This document shows positions 11,085 through 20,399 of a stretch of 64,000 nucleotides of DNA, in pieces. The DNA is from Psychrobacter sp. JCM 18901. Lineage in GTDB: Bacteria > Pseudomonadota > Gammaproteobacteria > Pseudomonadales > Moraxellaceae. Under the pieces are notes generated by a model, which worked only from the letters and a program-made list of their open reading frames with translations, had not been told where the DNA came from and made no database searches. The position numbers and the translations under genes were made by a program. Position 1 is the stretch's first letter. Every line of letters starts with the position of its first letter. The stretch covers positions 1 to 64,000 of the forward strand of contig NZ_BAWH01000003.1 of assembly GCF_000586435.1 (NCBI RefSeq). Direction: 5' to 3'.

Positions 11085-14000
11085 GCTTAAACGTCTCCGC
11101 TTATTCGATTAAAAACCCGCTCGTTGCTATCTTGCTATTTGTGCTGCTGACGTTGGGCGGCATTTACGGTTTCATGAAAATGAAAGTCCAGCAGTTTCCG
11201 GACATAGACTTGCCAGCGGTGGTAGTCACGGTCACGCTACCGGGTGCTGCGCCCTCACAGCTCGAAAACGATATTGCAAAGAAGATCGAAAATAAACTGA
11301 CCAGTATCGAAGGCGTGAGTCATATTCGCACCACGCTACAGACGGGTGCGGCGACCATTGCCACTGAATTTACCTTAGAAAAAGATATTCAAGAAGCGGT
11401 AGACGATGTGCGGTCAGCAGTCGGTGAAGTACGCGGTGATCTACCAGCTGCGGCTAATGATCCTATCATTACCAAAGTATCTACCGCTGGGTTTCCAGTG
11501 GTTACGTACTCTGTTGCTGCTGAAAATATGAGCGTGGAGGATCTATCGTGGTTTGTTGATGATACCGTTACCAAGCGGCTATCTGACATACCAGGCGTTA
11601 GTACCGTAAGCCGTGTTGGTGGGTTGCAGCGTGAGATCACGGTTGCTGCTGACCCAATTGCGTTAAGTGGTCTAAAGTTTTCTATTTCGCAATTATCGCA
11701 GCAAATCGCTGGTATCCAGCAAGACAGCTCTGGCGGGGAGGCAGAAGTTGGCAAGACGACTCAGACCATCCGTGTTCTCGGTGCCGTTGAGCGAGCAAAT
11801 GAGCTAAACGATTTGCAAGTGGCTGTCCCTACAGGAGGCACACAAGCTTTAGGTCGGATGGCAGAAATCACTGACGGCGCAGCAGATCCAAGCTCGATTG
11901 CTAAGCTAGATGGTCAAACCGTGGTGGCATTTAATATCACTCGCTCGCGTGGGGCTAGTGAAGTCGATGTGATGGAGCTGGTTGATGAGGAGCTTGCCAA
12001 GCTGACCGCTGATGTCGGTAATATCAGTATTGAAAAAGTCTATGACCGAGCCACACCCATTGCAGAAGATTATGAAGCCTCGTTAAGAATGCTCATCGAA
12101 GGTGGGCTGTTGGCTGTAGTGGTAGTCTTCCTGTTTTTGCGCAATATACGCGCGACTATCGTTGCCGCGGTCGCTTTGCCATTATCAGTCATTCCAACCT
12201 TTCTGGGTATGTATTTATTTGGCTTTAGTCTGAATATCATCTCACTACTGGCATTATCATTAGTCATTGGAGTGCTGGTCGATGATGCAATCGTTGAAGT
12301 AGAAAACATCATACGTCATCTACGCATGGGTAAGACGCCTTATGAAGCGGCGATGGAAGCCGCTGATGAAATCGGTCTGGCCGTTGTTGCTACTACTTTT
12401 ACTTTGATTGCGGTGTTTTTACCAACGGCCTTTATGGGCGGTATCGTTGGACAGTTTTTCCGTCAGTTTGGTTGGACGGCTGCCTTATCAATTTTTGCCT
12501 CGCTGATGGTGGCGCGCCTGATTACCCCTATGATGGCAGCTTATATCTTGCGACCTGAGAAAAAGCACGTCGAAAAACAAAGCGCGATGATGAAGTACTA
12601 TCTTAAGATTGTGTCTTGGACCCTACATCATCGCTGGCTAACCATGGGTGCAACGCTTGTTTTATTTGTGGCATCGCTAGCTTTGGTTAAGCTGCTACCT
12701 ACGTCATTTATCCCTGATAATGATATCGATCAAACTCGAGTGGCTATTGAGCTGACACCTGACGTCTCTTTGGAAGATACTGAGCGCGTGGCGGCGCTAG
12801 CAAGTGATCGTATTTTGCTATGCCTGAGGTGACTAATATTTTTACTTCAGTGGGAGAGGCGCAGGCGTCGATGGGTGCGTCGGATGGTGGTGGCGGTAAG
12901 GCTGAAAATATCGCAGGTTTGGATATTGTGCTTGCACCGCGTGCAGAACGAGGCACCAAGCAAGAGATAGAGCGCAAAATTAGCAAACTGATGACAGAAG
13001 TGCCAGGAGCACGGTTCACAGTCGGGCTATCGAGTGGTGGTGAGAGTGGATATAACTTTTCATTAACCAGTACCAATCCGCAATTGCTTGAACAAACTGC
13101 ACAAAAAATCATGTCTGAGATTCGGGGACTACCAAGTGCAGGCGCTGTGACCAGTGATCGCAGTCTACCACGCCAAGAGCTAACGGTAACGCCAGATAGA
13201 TTGGCAATGGCTGACAAAGGGGTGACCACGCAAGATATTGCTACGACTTTACGTGTGGCGACTGTAGGCGACTACGAGCAGCAATTGTCCAAGCTCAATC
13301 TTGATACGCGTCAAGTACCAATCGTCGTACGTCTACCTGACGTGGCTAAGCAAAATGTTAGCCAACTAGAGGGCTTGTATGTGCCGAGTACCATGCCTGC
13401 AGGTCAGGGCGTGCGCGTTGGTGAGGTTGCTACGCTAGACTTTGGCACTGGGCCTGCGCAGATTAGCAGACTGGATCGAGAGCGTGCTATTAGTATCACG
13501 GTACAACCTGCTAGTGGCGAGCTTGGCGATTTGGTACAGGCGGTAAAAGCAGTACCGACCATGCAGCAACTGCCGCCTTCGATTACCATCATTGATCAGG
13601 GCCAAGCCGAAAACATGGCAGACCTCTTTAGTGGCTTTATCATTGCGATGTCCGTCGGTGTGGTTTGTATTTTAGGTGTGCTGATTCTACTATTTGGTCG
13701 TTTGTTGCAGCCTTTTACCATTTTAATGGCGTTACCTCTATCGATCGGTGGGGCGTTTGTCGGCTTGGTTATTACCAATAGTAGCTTATCGATGCCGTCG
13801 ATGATTGGTTTTATTATGCTCATGGGTATTGCGACCAAAAACTCTATTCTATTGGTCGATTACGCGTTGATTGCCCAGCGCCGAGCTGGCACGCTTTGAG
13901 GCTATTGTAGATGCGTGTCGCAAGCGTGCACGGCCTATTATCATGACGACCATTGCGATGGGTGCAGGTATGCTGCCATTAGTATTTGGTTGGGGCGATG

Positions 14001-14182
14001 CAGATCCTACCTTTAGACGACCGATGGCAGCAGCGGTATTGGGTGGTCTAGTAACCTCTACGCTGTTGAGCTTGGTTGTTATTCCTGTCGTCTATACCTT
14101 AATGGATGATCTATCGGGATGGTTTGCTAAATGGCTGGCTCCACATGGTAAGCTAGAGACCTCTGATAGTCACTTCTCATAG
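11081..14182 (+). CDS. RND efflux transporter permease (AcrB/MdtB-like)
   Basis: This is a proton-driven inner-membrane exporter of about 1,030 residues once reconstructed. It begins SIKNPLVAILLFVLLTLGGI. It carries the RND transmembrane motif with acidic pair (LALSLVIGVLVDDAIVEVEN) and a matching second half (MGIATKNSILLVDYA, ACRKRARPIIMTT). Two single-base losses split it. Near 12815, TTGGCTATG is read as TTGCTATG, restoring DRILAMPEVTNIF. Near 13880 a base is missing before GAGCTGGCACGC. It forms an operon with the adaptor upstream. It may export drugs, metals or lipids; substrate is not evident. Confidence 0.9.
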
Positions 14183-14250
14183 AGAGCCAAATAGCTAACC
14201 AAATAATGAGCTAAGACACGACACAATAATAGCAATGTGGAAAATGCTGA

Positions 14251-14961
14251 ATGATTAACACGCTCTCAATTAGGTCATATACTCGCCAAACTAGAGGACA
14301 TTCTCATGACTTTCATCAGCTTGTTTTGCCTTTGCGAGGTGCAATCAATATCGAAGTTGGAAGCTACACTGGAAAAGTTATTCCGAGCGAATGTGTTGTC
14401 GTCAAGGTAAATGAAAAGCACTACTTTAGCGCTGAAGAGAATGCAAAGTTTATCGTTGTGGATACAGATCTGTTGCCAGAAAATGTGCTTCATTCATCAC
14501 AAATCGTCTTTTCTATAAGTTCACCATTGTTGGCATTTTTGGAGTTTTCAGAAAGTCAGTTAAGGTATCAAATCAATCCTGAAGTTGAGAGACTGATGTT
14601 TGATACCTTTTATAAACTCCTAGAACAACAAAATCTATTTGTGCAATATGATGCTCGAATTAGAGAAGTCGTCGCATATATTCACCACAATTTTGCTAAG
14701 AACCTTTCTGTCGAAGTGTTGGCGAATATCTCTTGTCTCAGTGCCACACAGTTTAAAAAGAACTTCAAACTGCAAACAAACCAAACTGTCACTGAGTACA
14801 TCACAAAGATCAGGATGCAAAAGGCGCAAGCTTTATTACTACATACTGATTCACCTATCGCTATCATAGCCGAACTGGTTGGTTATACGGATGTTAGTGC
14901 TTTTAGCCGCCGCTTTTCTAAATATTTTGGTATTGCCCCTTCCAAATTAAAACACGTCTAA
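14251..14961 (+). CDS. AraC-family transcriptional regulator
   Basis: An N-terminal cupin-like sensor domain (HDFHQLVLPLRGAINIEVGS) is followed by the C-terminal double helix-turn-helix of AraC proteins (SVEVLANISCLSATQFKKNF; IAIIAELVGYTDVSAFSRRF; PSKLK). It is 236 residues and intact. The gene sits 90 bp upstream of, and co-oriented with, an EamA transporter, which is its most likely target. The effector is unknown. Confidence 0.88.
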   Translation: MINTLSIRSYTRQTRGHSHDFHQLVLPLRGAINIEVGSYTGKVIPSECVVVKVNEKHYFSAEENAKFIVVDTDLLPENVLHSSQIVFSISSPLLAFLEFSESQLRYQINPEVERLMFDTFYKLLEQQNLFVQYDARIREVVAYIHHNFAKNLSVEVLANISCLSATQFKKNFKLQTNQTVTEYITKIRMQKAQALLLHTDSPIAIIAELVGYTDVSAFSRRFSKYFGIAPSKLKHV

Positions 14962-15010
14962 CCAGACATGCAAACCGTCTAATCTGCACAAATAGTAGTC
15001 TGTAACTCTC

Positions 15011-15016
15011 TATAAT
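15011..15016 (+). promoter_or_regulatory. Probable -10 element upstream of the EamA transporter
   Basis: A consensus TATAAT lies 35 bp before the chosen ATG (15051), between the AraC regulator and the transporter. I cannot assign a clear -35; activation by the AraC protein would fit that. Confidence 0.45.
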
Positions 15017-15050
15017 AATGTTATTCATTATAACGTTAGAGGTAGCTACT

Positions 15051-15986
15051 ATGCTGCAGAATAAATCTAGTCTAAGTGCTATTTTATGTGTGATAGCTGC
15101 CAGTGTCCTTTGGGGAACGACAGGTACAGCCTCTGCTTTTATACCTGACGTTAGTCCATTAGCCGTTGGTGCGTTTTCTATGGGGGTAGGTGGTGTATTG
15201 CTAGTATTGAATGCTAAGAATAATTTATTAAGCGATAGACAGAAACTACTTTCTCAGCCCAGTCTCTTATTCATCGGTAGCCTATGCGTTGCTATCTATC
15301 CTTTAGCTTTTTATTCCTCTATGAGATTGGCTGGTGTCGCTATTGGTACAGTGATCTCAATTGCCAGTGCACCATTTTTCACTTTTATCATGGAGCGTCT
15401 GATTAGCAATAAAAGAGTCACTAGTCGATGGGTGGTAAGTTTTATATTTGGTGTGGTTGGCGTCATTTTGCTAACCTTGGGAAAAACCCAATATTTGGAT
15501 ATAAACGCACAAGCAAATAGTCGAATACTAGGCGTGTTGTTAGGGTTAGTTGCAGGATTGACCTATGCCACATACTCATGGACAGCACGTCAAATGATAG
15601 AGAACAGGGTAAACTCAAAATCAACGATGGCCAGTATGTTTGGTCTGTCGGCGATCTTATTGTTGCCATCATTATTATTAACAGGGGAAAACCTGTTTTT
15701 AGATGCAAAACATATAAGCGTTGCCCTATATCTGGCAATTGCACCGATGTTCTTTGGTTATTTACTTTTTGGCCAAGCGTTAAGAGTAATTGAGGCGAGC
15801 AAAGCGACGCTTATCACGTTACTAGAACCTATCGTGGCCACTATATTGGCTATCATTATAATCGGTGAAACATTCTCTCCTATCGGCTGGCTAGGCATGT
15901 CACTCATGATAATCTGTCTCTTACTGCAAGTAATGAAGACGCCAAAACTGACAGGTTATCGAAGAAGACGTGCACTATATAAGTAA
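15051..15986 (+). CDS. EamA/DMT-family transporter
   Basis: This is an inner-membrane drug/metabolite transporter with ten predicted hydrophobic helices in two EamA repeats (SVLWGTTGTASAFIP; AGLTYATYSWTARQ; LEPIVATILAIIIIGETFSP). The start at ATG 15051 is preferred over 15018 because GAGG precedes it at normal spacing and the MLQNKSS start fits the family. It is intact and about 311 residues. Its neighbour is the AraC regulator. Amino-acid or metabolite export is likely, but the substrate cannot be told. Confidence 0.87.
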   Translation: MLQNKSSLSAILCVIAASVLWGTTGTASAFIPDVSPLAVGAFSMGVGGVLLVLNAKNNLLSDRQKLLSQPSLLFIGSLCVAIYPLAFYSSMRLAGVAIGTVISIASAPFFTFIMERLISNKRVTSRWVVSFIFGVVGVILLTLGKTQYLDINAQANSRILGVLLGLVAGLTYATYSWTARQMIENRVNSKSTMASMFGLSAILLLPSLLLTGENLFLDAKHISVALYLAIAPMFFGYLLFGQALRVIEASKATLITLLEPIVATILAIIIIGETFSPIGWLGMSLMIICLLLQVMKTPKLTGYRRRRALYK

Positions 15987-16272
15987 TCAAACAACATAAG
16001 TAACAAAGCAATATTTCTGACGATAAGCAGTATTTTTGATGAGTGACTGCCTATTAAGTATGACTCTTTGTATGACGTTAGTCTAAAACTGGTAAGTTGA
16101 ATGGATTAGTTGGGTTAGTCTTTTCTATAGTCTGTCCAATCAAATTAATTGAAGAAATTGTTTATATCTTATAGCACTATTTTAATTTTACTAATAGGTG
16201 AGTAGCTGCTAGAACGATAAACCAATCTCTATAAACTAATCTTTCAAAAAAACTAGAAAATAAGGAATATCT

Positions 16273-17284
16273 ATGATTAACGCATATGCAGCACAAGAGA
16301 AAGGTGGCAAATTTGAGCCTTATGAATATGACCCAGGTGCTGCTTTAGGCGATCACGAAGTAGAAATCGAAGTACATAGCTGCGGTATCTGCCACAGTGA
16401 TTTATCGATGTGGCAAAATGAATGGGGTATGACTCAATATCCGTTTGTCGGTGGACATGAGGTTGCAGGTAAAGTCCTCAATAAAGGCAAGCAAGTCAAG
16501 CATCTAGAATTGGGCGATAAAGTCGGACTTGGCTGGCATAAAGGATACTGTAACGTCTGCGATCTATGTATCGATGGGGATCATAACTTATGCCCTGAGC
16601 AAGAAGGTACGATCATTGGTAACCACGGCGGCTTCGCAGATAAAGTACGCGCAAAAGATACTAGCGTCATCAAGATACCTGAAGGGCTTGATTTTAACGC
16701 GGTAGGACCACTGTTATGTGGCGGTGTCACAGTGTTTAACCCACTTATGCAGTACGACATCAAACCAACTTCTAGAGTGGCTGTAATTGGTATTGGTGGT
16801 TTGGGTCATTTGGCATTGCAGTTTGCCAATGCGTGGGGCTGTGAAGTGACGGCATTTACCAGTGAATCAAAAATGGAAGAAGCAAAAGAGATGGGCGCTC
16901 ACCATTCACTAAACTCAAGAGACGATAGCGAAATTGAAAAAGCCGCAGGTTCTTTTGATTTAATTATCTCAACAGTGAACGTCGATATGAACTGGGATGT
17001 CGTGATCAAAACGCTAAGACCAAAAGGTAAGTTGCATTTTGTTGGGTTATTAGAAGCGCCACTAGAGATATCGGCTGCACCAATGATTATGGCTCAAAAC
17101 AGTCTATCAGGATCGCCAGTTGGCTCACCATCGACGTTGCGTAAAATGCTAGATTTTGCTGCGCGCCATGATATTCAGCCAGTCACTGAAACATACAAAA
17201 TGTCTGAGATTAATGAAGCGTTTGAGCGACTAGAGAGTGGTAATGCTCGCTGCTCGCTATAGAGTGGTGCTAGAGAGAGACTAA
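16273..17284 (+). CDS. Zinc-dependent NAD(P) alcohol dehydrogenase (YahK/cinnamyl-ADH-like), C-terminus disrupted
   Basis: It interconverts alcohols and aldehydes. Catalytic zinc site: CGICHSD and GHEVAGKV. Structural zinc cysteines: [18 protein letters not shown](P)-binding loop: GIGGLGHLA. The reading frame ends early in NARCSL at 17262. The cause is a 7-bp tandem duplication, GCTCGCT at 17245-17251 repeated at 17252-17258. Removing one copy gives [12 protein letters not shown] and a stop at 17282-17284, as expected for the family. A strong terminator follows. Function probably depends on those last residues. Confidence 0.88.
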
Positions 17285-17328
17285 ACGTCGTTACAGGCAA
17301 CTAAATGTAGCCACCAAATAAGCACAAT

Positions 17329-17371
17329 AATAGTGATACTCTAATTAATAGATAGAGTGTCACTATTTTTT
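17329..17371 (+). terminator. Terminator of the alcohol dehydrogenase gene
   Basis: The arms AATAGTGATACTCT and AGAGTGTCACTATT (one mismatch) are followed by a T-run. Confidence 0.8.
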
Positions 17372-17510
17372 GTATTAAAATTCTACTTTCTATCAGTTTT
17401 TAATACATGCGAATTATTTGGAACTGGGTCTAAGTGTTTTTATTTGATTCTTTACTGATGTAGTTCTTACTGCTTTTTTCTAAACTGCTAGTAGGTCGTT
17501 TTAAAATTAT

Positions 17511-17546
17511 AAAAAACCCCTGCTACTGAGTTTACAATAGCAGGGG
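17511..17546 (-). terminator. Original glmS terminator, displaced by the transposon
   Basis: On the minus strand, CCCCTGCTA ... TAGCAGGGG is followed by T6. It lies just outside the left end of the Tn7-like element. Before insertion it would have stood about 50 bp after the glmS stop codon, so it is almost certainly the native glmS terminator. Confidence 0.75.
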
Positions 17547-17562
17547 TAAATACTTGTCTTTT

Positions 17563-17567
17563 TCAGA
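17563..17567. repeat. Target site duplication, left copy (TCAGA)
   Basis: TCAGA abuts the left TGT end and is repeated exactly at 36043-36047. Five base pairs is the duplication length made by Tn7-family elements. Confidence 0.92.
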
Positions 17568-17574
17568 TGTAAGC

Positions 17575-17715
17575 AAGTAATAAAGTATCATACTGAGCAT
17601 TTATTAAACCCTTGATTTTATTAGACACTGTCTTATGCAAAAATAAATAAAGTATCATACTGGAAAGTGATAATATACTAGCTTAGTACTTTTACGAGTA
17701 ATAAAGTATCATACT
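17575..17715 (+). repeat. Left-end TnsB-binding repeats (three, spaced)
   Basis: Three copies of a 20-bp repeat, core AATAAAGTATCATACT, lie at 17575-17594, 17642-17661 and 17696-17715. Wide spacing at the left end and abutting copies at the right end is the Tn7 layout, which lets the transposase tell the ends apart. Confidence 0.9.
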
Positions 17716-17994
17716 GAGTAAACTAAGTGTAGCTCAAGCACCATCATTATAATACTCATTAAGTTAAAGTAATTAAGAAAAAATCAAATATTTTAATTAT
17801 CTGACTATCTGATAGCTTAATATAGTGAGTTCGAAATAAAATCGATACGTTAATATTACCAGTGCTACTGGTATAAATTTTTCTGGCTGGATGCTGCCTG
17901 CGTTGCAGAGGCTGCGTAACCCATGTTTTAAAAGCAAGCATCCCAGTAGTCCTGTATCAGTTTTATAGTGATTCAACTATAAGCAGATCTGTTG
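17716..17994. other. Non-coding subterminal region of the element
   Basis: About 280 bp inside the left end carry no convincing gene; an ORF at 17759-17941 is judged spurious. A small perfect hairpin (TACCAGT-GCT-ACTGGTA) lies near 17858-17874. Confidence 0.4.
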
Positions 17995-19287
17995 TTAATT
18001 GACATTCAGTTGCAATGTAAGTGACTTAATAACATCCTGATCTCTCCCTAATGTCAGGTAGCTATCTTCTTTTGATACTCTTTTAATACCTAGGCTCGCA
18101 ATTAAATCGTCAAGCGTATACTTAAAGCCACAATCAAATATCTTGAAGATATCGTCAAAGAATACTTTTGCAATGGCTGATTCAGGCAAATTAACTTCAC
18201 GATTGAATGGTTTACGTTTCCATGTACCATTCGTAACCCTATCAATATTACTCTGAAGAATAGTATATATAGAGTTTGAAGCATGTTTATTTGTAATACT
18301 TGGCTTATTTGAATACGAGGAAGCGCTTTCAACTGCCATCCAAATCATACGACATAGCTCAGCAACAGAGTAAGTCGTCAAGTTTGCTTGTAACAGACTC
18401 ATCATCTTGTCGCCTAATGGAGGTGCTAAACCATTAATTCTAGACCTTTCAATAAGGTAGCTCAGACATTCAGCTAACTGGATATTTTCGCACCAATCTC
18501 TGAACGCAACATTATCAATTAAATCATTGATGGTTATTTGATCTTTGATTTTGACCCTCAGGTCAGTTATATCTTTCGCATCATATGCAAAGTCAAAGGT
18601 AGCTTGAGAGTAGTCTAGATCTACATCTATCTCACCTGATTCGGTAACATCTACATAATCTAAGCTATCCAATGGTTTCAGTAATAAGACATTGGCTTCA
18701 AACAGATGCTTTAGTACTCTCTCATCCATTGTATATAAAGGAGACAAAGGCCTTTGCAGATTGTCTGCTAATGACAGCGTGGTCTTAAGATTATCAGATC
18801 CAAGGCTCTCAACAATAGCCATCAAAAGAAGCTTATCGATCAAACTTAGCTCTCCAAATGGAGGAGTAGCATCTTCTTGTTCAGCCCTATATCTTTTAAG
18901 ACCCTCAATAATAGCCTGATGCTGCTCTTGTTCTAATCTTTCCTGCTCTAAAATATACTCACGCCACTCTCTTTCTTGCCGTTCATTAAAAGCTTTTAAA
19001 CACTTATCACAACGCCAATTACTTATATCTAAATTAGTTAACTCAAATCGTGTTTTACACTCATTAATAACCCCACAGTCTAAACACTGACAATCCAAGA
19101 CTTTAATACATGCATTCTCTCTAACTATATTAGTTATCTCACTTTGTTTAAGTTCATACTCCTTACTAAGGCTTCGACAGGTAAATACATAACTGGTTTT
19201 GTTATCGTTTTCACGCAGCCAGTATTTTTCACTAATATTTTTATTTTTATCGGTAATATTTGGTTGATACTCTATTATTGTTTTCAT
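17995..19287 (-). CDS. Unknown zinc-ribbon / coiled-coil protein (transposon cargo)
   Basis: It is 430 residues and intact. The N-terminal part holds paired cysteines that look like a zinc ribbon (LDCQCLDCGVINEC ... WRCDKC). A charged helical stretch rich in Glu/Arg/Gln follows (about residues 105-135, probable coiled coil), then a long alpha-helical region with no motif I recognise. The gene is divergent from the Xre regulator 19373-19582 and next to the left end. The position suggests a third member of the methyltransferase module or an independent defence gene. I cannot name its function. Confidence 0.7.
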   Translation of the reverse strand: MKTIIEYQPNITDKNKNISEKYWLRENDNKTSYVFTCRSLSKEYELKQSEITNIVRENACIKVLDCQCLDCGVINECKTRFELTNLDISNWRCDKCLKAFNERQEREWREYILEQERLEQEQHQAIIEGLKRYRAEQEDATPPFGELSLIDKLLLMAIVESLGSDNLKTTLSLADNLQRPLSPLYTMDERVLKHLFEANVLLLKPLDSLDYVDVTESGEIDVDLDYSQATFDFAYDAKDITDLRVKIKDQITINDLIDNVAFRDWCENIQLAECLSYLIERSRINGLAPPLGDKMMSLLQANLTTYSVAELCRMIWMAVESASSYSNKPSITNKHASNSIYTILQSNIDRVTNGTWKRKPFNREVNLPESAIAKVFFDDIFKIFDCGFKYTLDDLIASLGIKRVSKEDSYLTLGRDQDVIKSLTLQLNVN

Positions 19288-19332
19288 GCCTTCCTCATTA
19301 ATACCGACTATATCCCGTGGATATTATAGCTG

Positions 19333-19365
19333 ACCACTGTGAGTATTGCTATTTTTAGCAGTGGT
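19333..19365. promoter_or_regulatory. Inverted repeat, candidate Xre operator
   Basis: ACCACTG (19333-19339) and CAGTGGT (19359-19365) form a symmetric pair in the divergent promoter region between the zinc-ribbon gene and the Xre regulator. Controller proteins of restriction systems bind this kind of site. The assignment is by position and symmetry only. Confidence 0.4.
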
Positions 19366-19372
19366 TAATGAG

Positions 19373-19582
19373 ATGATGACAGATGAACGTATGATTGCTT
19401 TTGGAAGACGTGTCCGCGAAGCACGAAAAAGCAAAGGAATATCTCAAGAAAGACTGGCAGAGATGGCTGATATTGATCGAAGTTATATGGGAAATATAGA
19501 GCGTGGCGAGAAGAATATCACGCTCAAAAAGGTCTATGATATTTGTGATGCTTTAAAGGTTGATATTAAAGAATTGATTTAA
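19373..19582 (+). CDS. Xre-family HTH regulator (controller-protein-like)
   Basis: This single-domain DNA-binding protein of about 70 residues reads FGRRVREARKSKGISQERLA, then IDRSYMGNIERGEKNITLK and VYDICDALKVDIKELI. It is typical of Xre regulators and closely resembles the controller (C) proteins of restriction-modification systems. The start is an ATG at 19373 or 19376; both lack a strong Shine-Dalgarno, as is common for C proteins. It is the only plus-strand gene in the element and probably times expression of the methyltransferase/nuclease pair or of the zinc-ribbon gene. Confidence 0.85.
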   Translation: MMTDERMIAFGRRVREARKSKGISQERLAEMADIDRSYMGNIERGEKNITLKKVYDICDALKVDIKELI

Positions 19583-19792
19583 TAGAACTAGTATGTAGGA
19601 ATTTCATAACACTAAACCTGAACGAGCTTGAAAAGGTTCAGAAGCAACATGAAACGAAGAACGATAAGGAGTATAGAGTCTGAGGTGGTTTGCTTGAAAA
19701 CCTTTGTAATACTCGTAGGGCTAAAATGAAGTTGATAAGGTCTACACTAAAATAGTTAACTATAAGTTGTAAAAAAACATATCAGATAATTA

Positions 19793-20399
19793 AGTAAAGT
19801 CCAAAATGATATGTTTTAATTGGCCTATATTGGCATGGTTATCAGACTCGTAATAGCTGCTATGTAACGGGAATGTTTTAGACACTAAGCTTTCAGCACT
19901 TTTACCATCTGATAAAAGTAGCTTATTAATACCTTCTACTGTTTTTTTGCTCATTACCTTCTAAAAGATAACCTATCATATTTCCTAATGGATATTTTTG
20001 AGAAATGAACCTATCCATACCCTCATTGATATAAGCTCGCTTTAAAGTCGAGTCTTTCTCTTTCAAACGTTTGGCTTCCATGTGGCATGTATATCGATTT
20101 TTACTCCATATTCTGAATAACACTAAATCTAATCTTGAAAGTTTATCGGCATAACCTTTGGTTTGATTATTTAGAGATACTAATAACTTACGCTCAGTTA
20201 TAGCAGTTATTTCCTTATCTATAGATGCTTGATCGCTATTGATATAGCAACAAAGCATTTCTGTAAAGTCGTTTTCATACCATCCTGATTGATACTTTTT
20301 TTCAGAAAGCGCCTGACTATAGGCATTTATCAGTAATTCAAAACAGTCTTTTTCAAGAGCCTTTTTGAATGTATCCTGAATATTCGTTAATAGTGCCAT
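19793..20399 (-). CDS. Small PD-(D/E)XK-like protein, partner of the methyltransferase
   Basis: About 201 residues after correction. The core LDLVLFRIWSKNRYTCHMEAKRL fits the D...ExK pattern of PD-(D/E)XK nucleases (Asp, then Glu-Ala-Lys), so a restriction-nuclease or DNA-end role is plausible. It starts one base after the methyltransferase stop (TAA-ATG), so the two are cotranscribed. A T7 run at 19942-19948 truncates it. With six, it continues EQKTVEGINKLLLSDGKSAE to a stop near 19793. The nuclease call rests on a motif seen by eye. Confidence 0.65.

Noticed and set aside
12820..13899. Separate half-size RND transporter genes
   Set aside because: The pieces align end to end as one RND permease once two single-base losses are restored, with no ribosome sites at the internal starts.
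17759..17941. 60-codon ORF inside the left transposon end
   Set aside because: It lies in subterminal non-coding sequence with hairpins, lacks a ribosome site and has no recognisable composition.
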